DNA of 16,434 nt. It comes from Desulforamulus profundi. GTDB lineage: Bacteria > Bacillota_B > Desulfotomaculia > Desulfotomaculales > Desulfotomaculaceae. The DNA is taken from NCBI RefSeq assembly GCF_002607855.1, contig NZ_AWQQ01000095.1, forward strand, positions 69,909-86,342, read 5' to 3'. The translations under genes and the position numbers were made by a program. How positions within the stretch are numbered: the first letter of the stretch is position 1; the number at the start of each line of letters is the position of its first letter. Of the stretch, positions 7,358 to 13,955 are shown in pieces. The notes under the pieces are model-generated. The model was not told the origin of the DNA and did no database searches. It saw only the letters and a list, made by a program, of their open reading frames with translations.

Positions 7358-7546
7358 CTAGATTGCCCGCTGAACTTTTCCACTCCGGAGGCAACGGGTG
7401 CAAACCATAATCCGCTTGGGGGAACCGTCTACGATGGCTTTTACCCTTTGTAAGTTGGGGTTCCAGGTCCGCTTGGTCCGGATGTGGGAGTGGCTTAACT
7501 TAATGCCAACGGTAACGCCTTTGTCACAAATCGCGCACTTGGCCAT
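7358..7546 (-). CDS. rpmB: 50S ribosomal protein L28
   Basis: Small protein of the large ribosomal subunit. The 62-residue product starts MAKCAICDKG and contains HSHIRTKRTWNPNLQRVK and the closing CTRCLRSGKVQRA, the standard bacterial L28 pattern. It carries two CxxC pairs (residues 4-7 and 49-52), so this is the zinc-binding (C+) form. ATG has the strong ribosome binding site AAAGGAGGTG. The gene stands alone on the minus strand with its own promoter and terminator, diverging from recG. In Bacillus-type genomes yloU and yloV usually lie near rpmB and recG; they are absent here. Confidence 0.97.
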   Translation of the reverse strand: MAKCAICDKGVTVGIKLSHSHIRTKRTWNPNLQRVKAIVDGSPKRIMVCTRCLRSGKVQRAI

Positions 7547-7562
7547 TGTTACACCTCCTTTA

Positions 7563-7583
7563 ATGACACAATACCGATGTCAT
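7563..7583 (-). promoter_or_regulatory. Small hairpin in the rpmB leader
   Basis: ATGACA and TGTCAT form a 6-bp stem with a 9-base loop in the ~65-base 5' leader, immediately upstream of the rpmB ribosome binding site. It could be a translational control element or chance; no known leader family is recognised. Confidence 0.25.
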
Positions 7584-7612
7584 AAATCACTTTGCAATAA
7601 TCTCACTAGGTT

Positions 7613-7640
7613 AGTATACCACAAATAAAACTAAAATCAA
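7613..7640 (-). promoter_or_regulatory. Sigma-A promoter of rpmB
   Basis: Read on the minus strand: TTGATT (7640-7635), a 16-base spacer, then TGGTATACT, an extended -10 with TATACT at 7618-7613. It lies about 65 bases upstream of the rpmB start. Confidence 0.7.
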
Positions 7641-7683
7641 ACGAAAATTTATGAATTCTTGCTACCCATGGAAATTGAGCCCA

Positions 7684-7692
7684 TGCTATAAT
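7684..7692 (+). promoter_or_regulatory. Extended -10 promoter of recG
   Basis: TGCTATAAT contains a perfect TATAAT box with the TG extension, 31 bases before the recG start; no good -35 box is seen. The same TGCTATAAT occurs upstream of rsmD at 11177-11185. Confidence 0.6.
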
Positions 7693-7723
7693 GGAACATA
7701 TGTTTTGAAACTGGTGATTGTCC

Positions 7724-9780
7724 ATGATCGACTTGAGCAAACCGGTACAGTTCCTTAAAGGAGTAGGTCCCCAGAGGGCCAAACAGCTAGAACGATTGGG
7801 CATCTTTTCGATTTGGGACCTGCTCTATCATTTTCCCAGGGAATACCAGGACAGAAGCATGATACGCCCGGTCCATACCTTTGCCCACGGGGAGATTGCC
7901 ACCGTGAAGGGAACGGTGATCGCCAGCCAGGAAACAAAGCCCCGGCGGGGTTTAACCATTACCAAACTGGCCCTTCAAGAAGGCGGCGGCACCTTTTATG
8001 CCGTGTGGTTCAACCAGCCCTATATTCGAAGACAGTACCCACCCGGCAAAAAGCTTCTCATCACCGGCAAAGTGGAGAGGGGTTTCGGGGTGTTGCAGGT
8101 ACAGGTCACCGATCATGAATGTTTAGAGGGAGATGAAGGGCTGCACAGCGGCAGAATTGTGCCCATTTACCCCTTAGCCGAAAGCATCAGCCAGCGTTTC
8201 CTGCGAACCGCCCTGAAAGCAACTCTGGATCAGGTGGGCCCCCGGGTGCAGGAATTTTTGCCCGACAGCCTGTTGGACCGCCATAACCTGCCCTGCCTGC
8301 CGGAGGCTCTGCAGGAGATTCACTTTCCCCAAAGTCAGTCTTCCTGTGAAAGGGCCAGGAAAAGATTTATTCTGGAAGAACTGTTCCTGTTCCAATTGGG
8401 ATTGGGTTTGCAAAGGAGCCGCAACACCCGCAAAGCCAAGAACCATACATATGTGGAGGAAACCTTGAGCGGGTTGCTTTTAAATAATCTTCCGTTCCGG
8501 TTAACCGCTGCCCAGCAAAGGGTCTGGCAGGAGATCGAATCGGATCTGCTGGGTCCCTACCCCATGAACCGCCTGCTGCAGGGGGATGTGGGAGCGGGTA
8601 AAACCGTGGTGGCGGCTCTGGCCCTGTGCAAGGCCGCCGGTTCCGGCCTGCAGAGCGCCCTGATGGCGCCCACCGAACTGCTGGCTGAACAGCACGCCAG
8701 AAGCATTATGGATCTTCTGGCACCCCTGGGCATTCAGGTGGCGCTGCTGACGGGCAGCACCCGGCGGGGCAGGAAACAGGTGTTGGAAGCAGTGGCCGGC
8801 GGAGAGATGCAGGTCGTCATCGGCACCCATGCCTTATTCAGGGGGAAGTTGAATTTAAGAACCTTGCCCTGGTGGTTGTGGATGAACAGCACCGTTTTGG
8901 TGTTCGCCAGCGGGCAGCCCTGCAGGACAAAGGCGTTACGCCGGATGTGCTGGTGATGACCGCCACGCCCATTCCCCGGACCCTGGCTCTAACCCTGTAT
9001 GGCGATCTGGATGTGTCCGTGATTGATACCATGCCGCCGGGCAGGCAAAGCATCAAAACCCACCTGCTCAGCCTGGCCCAGGCGGGCAAGGCCGTGGGAC
9101 TGATCAAACAGCAGGCGGACCAGGGCCGCCAGGCCTATGTGGTGTGCCCCCTGGTGGAGGAATCCGAGAAAATAGATACCCAGGCGGCCATTGATTTGTA
9201 TGAAAGGCTCAAAAAAGCGCTGCCGGGCTATACCGTCGGGCTGCTGCATGGCAGGATGAAGTCTGCGGACAAGGAAACCGTCATGGACGGGTTTCGCCGG
9301 GGTGACATCGATGTATTGATTTCCACTACCGTCATCGAGGTGGGGGTGGATGTGCCCAACGCCACGGTGATGGTCATCTGGGACGCCCAGAGATTTGGCC
9401 TGGCCCAACTGCACCAGCTGCGGGGCAGGGTGGGCCGGGGAAGCCACCAGTCCTACTGCATCATGGTCGGAGATCCCGCCACCAAAGAGGCGAAAGAGCG
9501 ACTGGCCGCCATGTGCCGCACCCAGGACGGTTTTGCGCTGGCGGAGGAAGACCTGAAACTCCGGGGTCCCGGTGAATTTTTCGGCACCCGGCAGTCCGGG
9601 CTGCCCGATTTCAAAATGGCCAATCTGGTGCGGGACAGCCGGGAAATTGAACAAGCCAGGAAAGAAGCCGAACTGCTGCTGAAGGATGATCCCGATTTGC
9701 GGCAGTCGCAAAACAAGCAGCTTTTTGAGCAGTTCGCCCGGCGTTTTCCCGATTTCGTCAAATACAGTGATATAAGTTAA
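7724..9780 (+). CDS. recG: ATP-dependent DNA helicase RecG (one-base frameshift)
   Basis: Superfamily 2 helicase that remodels stalled replication forks and branched recombination intermediates. The N-terminal wedge/OB domain (about residues 1-200) precedes the helicase core: GDVGAGKTVVA (Walker A, ~287), APTELLAEQHA, VVDEQHRFGVRQ (motif II, ~387), TATPIPRTLALTLYGD, and QLRGRVGRG (motif VI, ~565), ending with FPDFVKYSDIS. The frame breaks between Walker A and motif II: after GTHALF the reading slips, and one extra base at about 8838-8845 restores QGEVEFKNLALVVVDEQH. The repaired length is 685 residues, normal for RecG. The ATG at 7724 is preceded by CTGGTGA; a TTG at 7718 is less likely. All motifs are intact, so the shift is probably a sequencing error in or beside the G5 run. 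A terminator follows at once. Confidence 0.95.
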
Positions 9781-9810
9781 GGCGTGGCAGCGAAGCCACG
9801 CCTTTCTGTT
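9781..9810 (+). terminator. Intrinsic terminator of recG
   Basis: GGCGTGGC (9781-9788) and GCCACGCC (9795-9802) form a perfect stem with a 6-base loop followed by TTTCTGTT, directly after the recG stop. Confidence 0.85.
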
Positions 9811-9871
9811 AGAATTTGCTTGGTATGTCAGATAGTCCTGAACAAACAATATGTTCGAGGAGTGATGACAA

Positions 9872-10066
9872 ATGCCAAACAACAAAAATGAAAAGGATCC
9901 CCTGTTAAGACAAAGGGCCAATGACGGCCTCCGGTTTGAGGTGGGGCAGGAAATCGGTTTTGTGGACGAGGGCAATAAGGTCGGCTTGACCCAGCCCACC
10001 ACCGGTGCAGATACACTGACGAAAACCGATCACGGCAATGAGGTCCAATTTAACCCGGGAGTTTAA
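9872..10066 (+). CDS. Small hydrophilic protein with a SASP-like segment
   Basis: A 64-residue, highly charged protein without cysteine or membrane segment, starting at ATG behind CGAGGAGTGA (spacing ~9). I do not recognise a named family. The segment at residues 20-30, LRFEVGQEIGF, closely resembles the conserved first helix of alpha/beta-type small acid-soluble spore proteins, L-K-x-E-(I/V)-A-x-E-(F/L)-G, which is also the site cut by the germination protease GPR. The gene is 3 bases from the 3' end of gpr, tail to tail. Against a true SASP, the second conserved block (GGxxTKxLV) is missing and the C-terminal half (TGADTLTKTDHG) is unlike them. A diverged or minor spore protein is my inference; a plain hypothetical protein is the safe label. 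Confidence 0.75.
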   Translation: MPNNKNEKDPLLRQRANDGLRFEVGQEIGFVDEGNKVGLTQPTTGADTLTKTDHGNEVQFNPGV

Positions 10067-10069
10067 GTA

Positions 10070-11054
10070 TCAATGTAAATAGAGACTGTATTCTTCCGCG
10101 CTGATCGACGGGTGCAGGGCCAAAGAAATACCTCCGGCAATGATTTTGGCCGTATTCTGAATCAACGCGTCGATTTCCTTAGGCGTGACCATCAGCTGCC
10201 CGGAGGTATAGGGCTGCAAGACGGCGTTGACAATGGCTGAAAAGCATCGGAATTCATGTTTTGATAAATCGCCTGTAATTGAGGATTGTTTTTGGTTTGC
10301 TCCAACAGGCGGTCTAAAGTTTCACCGGCGATAATGGCGGCCGGCACAACGGTGGGAACCCCGATGGCGATGACAGGCACACCCATGGACTCTTTGTTGA
10401 TACCGGCCCGCTTGTTTCCTACCCCTGAACCGGGTGCGATACCGGTATCCGCCAGTTGGATGGTGGTGCCGATGCGTTCCACCGACCGGGAAGCCAGGGC
10501 GTCCACCGCAACGACCAATTCGGGTTGGATCTTGTCCACCACTCCCTTGATGATCTCAGCGGTCTCAATTCCTGTCAAACCAAGGACACCCGGGGACAGG
10601 GCGCTGACCGAACGCATACCGCCCCGGATCTCCTGAGGCGCGTAATTATACATATGCCGGGTTACCAGGGTCATGCCAACCACCTTGGGTCCCAGGGCAT
10701 CCGGCGTGGCGTTCCAGTTGCCCAGCCGACCACCAGCACATTGGCGTGTTCCGGCAGATTAAACAGGGCGGCCAACTGCTTGCCGAGAACCTCCGCCACA
10801 TCCTGGTGGGCCTGCCGGTTGTTCTCCCGGATCACCGGGGCTTCAATGGTCACATAGGTTCCCTGGGGTTTGCCCATAATTTCTTCCGCATATTTTTCCA
10901 CGATGCGCACAATGGTTACCGTAGCGTTATCATAGGTTTCTTTGTCCATGATACACCCCGGAATTTCCTGGCCCGTTTGCCCCCGTACAATTTCACGGGC
11001 CTCCACCGCCAGGTCGACGCTTATATGGTTGTTCTTGAAAAACTTAAGATCCAC
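10070..11054 (-). CDS. gpr: Germination protease GPR (two one-base frameshifts)
   Basis: Unusual acid protease made as a zymogen in the forespore; it degrades DNA-protecting SASPs when spores germinate, so this organism forms endospores. The start is GTG at 11054, 8 bases after GGGGAGG. Family features include SVDLAVEAREI near the N-terminus (propeptide boundary region), IEAPVIREN, the conserved GLGNWNATPDALGPKVV, and VVAVDALASRSVERIGTTIQ followed by GIAPGSGVGNKR, then IGVPTVV. Two breaks exist. One base missing at ~10725 interrupts GLGNWN (GGCTGG should read GGCCTGG). One missing T at ~10240-10243 cuts off the C-terminus, which continues FSAIVNAVLQPYTSG to ISAEEYSLYLH and a TGA at 10072-10070. 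The repaired length is 328 residues. Both lie in conserved, otherwise intact sequence and are best read as sequencing deletions. Confidence 0.94.
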
Positions 11055-11176
11055 TGAACAAACCTCCCCTTTTATTGGTAAATGAGGTGGAAAAGACATC
11101 GACTATATCCTGTTCTTTCCAGGGGCAATTTATACAAAACCTGTGTCAAATGTAAAAAATCGATTTTCACGTGGTA

Positions 11177-11185
11177 TGCTATAAT
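11177..11185 (+). promoter_or_regulatory. Extended -10 promoter of the rsmD-coaD operon
   Basis: TGCTATAAT with a perfect TATAAT box (11180-11185) and TG extension lies 50 bases before rsmD. No clear -35 box. It is identical in the core to the recG promoter element at 7684-7692. Confidence 0.6.
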
Positions 11186-11234
11186 AAGGAAAGTTAAGGC
11201 AACAGAGACCAATTAAGGAAAGGAATCTCAGGGA

Positions 11235-11788
11235 TTGCGCATCATAGCCGGGTCCGCCAGGGGAAGAAATTTAAAAAGCCCCAGGGGGATGTCCACCAGA
11301 CCTACTGCTGACAGGGTCCGGGAGGCCCTCTTCAATATTCTGTCATCCCTGGTAGCGGGCAGCCGTTTTTTAGATTTGTTCAGCGGCACCGGCGCTGTGG
11401 GAATCGAAGCCCTCAGCCGTGGCGCGGAGAAAGCCGTGCTGGTGGAGAAGGACCGCAATACCGCCAGGATCATTCACGACAACCTGAGACTGTGTGGGTT
11501 GTTGGATCAGGCGGAAATCCTCGCCCTGGATGTTGTAAAGGCGCTCCAGGTGCTGGGCAAAAAAAGGAATCCTTTGATCTAATCTTTATTGACCCTCCCT
11601 ATAAAAAAGGGTTTGAGGAACCCACCATGGAAAAGGTATTGGAACAGGAACTCCTTACTAGGTGCGGCACACTGGTGGTGGAAAGCGATCGGGCAGACCT
11701 GCCGCCGGACCAGGTGGGAAGTTTGAAGGCCTACCGGCGGGAGCGGTATGGAGATACAGCGCTGACATTTTACAGGTTCGACACCTGA
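11235..11788 (+). CDS. rsmD: 16S rRNA (guanine966-N2)-methyltransferase RsmD (one-base frameshift)
   Basis: SAM-dependent enzyme that methylates G966 of 16S rRNA. Seen in order: MRIIAGSARGRNL, STRPTADRVREALFNIL, FLDLFSGTGAVGIEALSRGA (SAM-binding motif I) and, after repair, the catalytic motif in FDLIFIDPPYKKG. The frame stops early at LGKKRNPLI. The run of seven A at 11559-11565 needs an eighth; that gives KKESFDLIFIDPPY and continues to the stop at 11788. The repaired length is 184 residues, typical. TTG start with AAAGGA about 10 bases upstream; start assignment is moderate. It is the first gene of an operon with coaD, 12 bases away, a gene pair common in Gram-positive bacteria. An A7 homopolymer is a classic sequencing-error site, though polymerase slippage there could also restore some product. 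Confidence 0.93.
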
Positions 11789-11800
11789 GGGGGAAAAACA

Positions 11801-12289
11801 ATGCGAATTGGTATTTATCCCGGTAGTTTCGATCCCGTGACCAACGGGCACCTGGATATTATCGAACGATCTGCCGGATTCTTTGATCGACTGATTGTAG
11901 CAGTGGCCAGGAACCCACAAAAAATCAAACCCCTTTTTACGGTGGACGAGCGGGTTCAAATACTGGAATCTGTGTTAGAGAAATATCCCAATATTATCGT
12001 GGACTCCTATGACGGTTTGACGGTTAATTATGCCCTAAAACAAGGGGCTAATGCCATTGTTCGGGGACTGAGGGCCATCACCGATTTTGAGAGTGAATTT
12101 GTATTTGCCCTCACCAACAAGAAATTGGCGCCGCAGTTGGAAACGGTCTACCTGATGACCCGGGCGGAATACTCATTCATCAGTTCATCCACGGTGAAGG
12201 AAGTGGCATCCTATGACGGCTGCCTGAGCGCGATGGTACCGGATCTGGTGGCTGTAAAGTTAAAAGAAAAGTTTGGCTATGGTAAATAA
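11801..12289 (+). CDS. coaD: Phosphopantetheine adenylyltransferase
   Basis: Catalyses the next-to-last step of coenzyme A synthesis: 4'-phosphopantetheine plus ATP to dephospho-CoA and pyrophosphate. The 162-residue product shows the nucleotidyltransferase motif YPGSFDPVTNGHLDII at the N-terminus (TNGH motif), VDSYDGLTVNYA, IVRGLRAITDFESEF, and the C-terminal EYSFISSSTVKEVA. ATG is preceded by GAGGGGGAAA. It lies 12 bases after rsmD and is followed 19 bases later by a coiled-coil gene, in one operon. CoA supply fits a window with several acyl-CoA enzymes, though the neighbourhood is a housekeeping one found in many Firmicutes. Confidence 0.98.
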   Translation: MRIGIYPGSFDPVTNGHLDIIERSAGFFDRLIVAVARNPQKIKPLFTVDERVQILESVLEKYPNIIVDSYDGLTVNYALKQGANAIVRGLRAITDFESEFVFALTNKKLAPQLETVYLMTRAEYSFISSSTVKEVASYDGCLSAMVPDLVAVKLKEKFGYGK

Positions 12290-12308
12290 CCAAGGAGGGA
12301 TAAAAAAA

Positions 12309-12749
12309 GTGGAGCTCTTTAATATCCTGAATGAGCTGGAGGAACTCATTGAGGAGAGCCCCAAGGTGCCGATGACCAAGCGGATCATGGTAGATGAGAA
12401 CAGGGTTCTGGACTACCTGGACCGCATTCGCACCTCCCTTCCCGAAGAAGTTCGCCAGGCAAAATGGCTGGTGAAGGAAAGGGATAAGGTACTCTCTGAA
12501 TCCAAAAAAGAAGCCCAACGGATGTTGGAGGATGTGGCCCGTGAAATTGAGCAAAGGGCCGAAGATCACGAAATTGTAAAGAAAGCAGAGAAAATAGCCC
12601 AGGAGACCATTAAAAAGTCGGAAGAGGTGTCTGCCCAAATTCGCCAGGGTGCCCGGGAATACGCCGATGAAATTCTACAGTCCCTGGAAGAAAAACTGGG
12701 CAAAATGTTACATGAGATTCAACAGGGTAGAAATGAACTGAGAAAGTAA
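12309..12749 (+). CDS. Coiled-coil protein of unknown role downstream of coaD
   Basis: A 146-residue, strongly charged, almost entirely helical protein. An N-terminal part (VELFNILNELEELIEES, then VDENRVLDYLDRIRTSLPEE) is followed by a long Glu/Lys/Gln-rich heptad-like region from about residue 45 to the end (KWLVKERDKVLSESKKEA, then EQRAEDHEIVKKAEKIAQ), resembling the stalk of ATP synthase subunit b/E/H or DivIVA-like proteins. Such genes next to coaD are often annotated 'ATPase' in Peptococcaceae, but no nucleotide-binding motif is present. I chose the GTG at 12309 because AAGGAGGGA lies about 9 bases upstream; an ATG at 12273 would sit inside coaD without a ribosome binding site. No signal peptide or membrane segment. 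A structural or scaffolding role is inference. Confidence 0.8.
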   Translation: MELFNILNELEELIEESPKVPMTKRIMVDENRVLDYLDRIRTSLPEEVRQAKWLVKERDKVLSESKKEAQRMLEDVAREIEQRAEDHEIVKKAEKIAQETIKKSEEVSAQIRQGAREYADEILQSLEEKLGKMLHEIQQGRNELRK

Positions 12750-12763
12750 TCAGTCGGTTGATC

Positions 12764-12790
12764 AACCGGAGAATTTCTCCGGTTTTTCTG
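12764..12790 (+). terminator. Intrinsic terminator of the rsmD-coaD operon
   Basis: AACCGGAG (12764-12771) and CTCCGGTT (12777-12784) form a stem with an AATT loop followed by TTTCTGTTTT. The preceding palindrome GGTTGATCAACC (12756-12767) could compete with the left arm. Confidence 0.85.
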
Positions 12791-12810
12791 TTTTCCAAAA
12801 GATGCCAAAA

Positions 12811-12823
12811 GGGGTCGGACCCC
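12811..12823. repeat. Short palindrome GGGGTCGGACCCC
   Basis: GGGGTC and GACCCC flank one base between two terminators. This core resembles small palindromes often scattered in intergenic DNA of this group. Only one copy is seen here, so the repeat nature is inference. Confidence 0.3.
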
Positions 12824-12824
12824 G

Positions 12825-12867
12825 AAACCAAAAGGGATGGTGAGTTGACTCACCATCCTTTTGGTTT
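12825..12867. terminator. Bidirectional terminator between converging operons
   Basis: A ~20-bp stem, AAACCAAAAGGGATGGTGAG (12825-12844) facing CTCACCATCCTTTTGGTTT (12849-12867) with one bulged G. The right arm overlaps the stop codon of the minus-strand gene (12868-12866). A and T runs flank the GC core, so it can serve both the coaD operon and the acs operon. Confidence 0.75.
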
Positions 12868-13915
12868 ACACAAGGCTGTTTAAAATGCCTTTCCAGTCAC
12901 AATAACGTTCCGCATTTTCAACGGCTTTGCTGATACTTTCTTTATTATTGGCGGTAATCCGGCCGGAGAGTTCGCTCAGTTTCTCAATGGCAGTGTACGT
13001 ATCGTAATGGACCATCAGTACCGGCACACCCTTTTCTATGGCCCGGCTGATAACCTTTACATCGGGGTAAAGACCGCCCGTCAGGATGATGGCAGAGGTG
13101 CTGGTTTCCAGGGCTGCCAGGGCCATGTCCGCCCGGTCGCCGCCGATAATGAAGATTTTGTTGTTGGAGCGCCGCATATAACCAAGGGCGCTTTCGATGG
13201 TCATGGCACCCACCATAATGTCTTCCACCAGCAGATCCAGGTTTTGCTCCCCGGTCAACAGTTCCCCGCCCAGCAGCTCGTAAACCTGGGCAACCGAAGG
13301 GGCAGACAACTCTCTTACTTTGGGAACGATCCCCAGGGTGCGGAAACCAAGGTTGTCTAACAGGGGCTTGTAGACCCCTTCAATTTTGGCTTGTATGGGC
13401 CTGGGCACGTGGGTGAAGATATTGCCCAGTACCGGTACGCCCTTGTATTGAATGTATTGGTTAAAAAATATGGCTTGATCCAGGCTGTAGTCATTTTTTG
13501 CATTGATTAAATAGAGCGCGCTGGCGTTAAGTTCCAGCGCCAGGGAAGGTGCATCCAGGCCAATGGTACCCATAATATACGGAAAAATTGCACTGTCAAT
13601 GATCACCAGATCAGTATTACGGGAAACTTCTTGATAGGCTTTCTTGATGGTCTCCAGCATTTCGGCAGAACGGTTGCCCCGGGACAGGTAAAAGGGACTG
13701 GCCATGGTTGGCACGATGACTTCAAGGGATGCTTCCATGGTTAATAATTCTTTCATCAATATTGCATCTTCATCCGCTTTGCCGGCCGCGGCGGAGGTTC
13801 CCACCGGCTTAAAATAAGCCACTTTACGTCCTTCCTGTTTGAATTTTAAGGCCAATCCTACTGCCATGGCTGTTTTACCACTGCCTGCGGAACCCATAAT
13901 GTACAGGTTTTTCAC
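12866..13915 (-). CDS. BioD-like P-loop/DRTGG protein (stand-alone Pta N-terminal half)
   Basis: The 349-residue protein has an N-terminal dethiobiotin-synthetase-like P-loop domain (about residues 1-200) with GSAGSGKTAMAVGLALKF (Walker A) and VAYFKPVGT, and a DRTGG-type domain (about 215-325; GAMTIESALGYMR, FIIGGDRADMALAALE, AIILTGGLYPD). This is the architecture of the N-terminal regulatory region of long phosphotransacetylases (COG0857), but the catalytic PTA_PTB domain is absent. It follows the ADP-forming acetyl-CoA synthetase gene by ~40 bases in the same operon, so a sensing or regulatory role in acetyl-CoA/acetate metabolism is inferred. I chose GTG at 13915, 8 bases after GGTGAGG; a GTG at 13924 overlaps that site. 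The gene is intact, and its stop lies in the shared terminator. Confidence 0.88.
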   Translation of the reverse strand: MKNLYIMGSAGSGKTAMAVGLALKFKQEGRKVAYFKPVGTSAAAGKADEDAILMKELLTMEASLEVIVPTMASPFYLSRGNRSAEMLETIKKAYQEVSRNTDLVIIDSAIFPYIMGTIGLDAPSLALELNASALYLINAKNDYSLDQAIFFNQYIQYKGVPVLGNIFTHVPRPIQAKIEGVYKPLLDNLGFRTLGIVPKVRELSAPSVAQVYELLGGELLTGEQNLDLLVEDIMVGAMTIESALGYMRRSNNKIFIIGGDRADMALAALETSTSAIILTGGLYPDVKVISRAIEKGVPVLMVHYDTYTAIEKLSELSGRITANNKESISKAVENAERYCDWKGILNSLV

Positions 13916-13955
13916 TGGTAACACCTCACCTATTTAAAGTATTTAAAGGAATGCC

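Noticed and set aside
7718..9780. Programmed frameshifting in recG
   Set aside because: No slippery heptamer with a downstream structure was evident, RecG is not known to use it, and similar one-base losses affect unrelated genes nearby.
8989..10002. 337-codon open frame on the minus strand opposite recG
   Set aside because: It is antisense to intact helicase motifs and runs across the recG terminator; its His/Gly/Gln/Pro-rich composition is typical of the reverse strand of a GC-rich gene.
11070..11110. Sigma-F/sigma-G promoter upstream of gpr
   Set aside because: GGATA and CATTTAC elements occur on the minus strand, but the spacing is ~21 bases and the -10 match is partial, too weak to annotate.
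12756..12767. Palindrome GGTTGATCAACC as a regulator binding site
   Set aside because: It lies downstream of the last gene of an operon and overlaps the terminator arm, so an operator role is unlikely.
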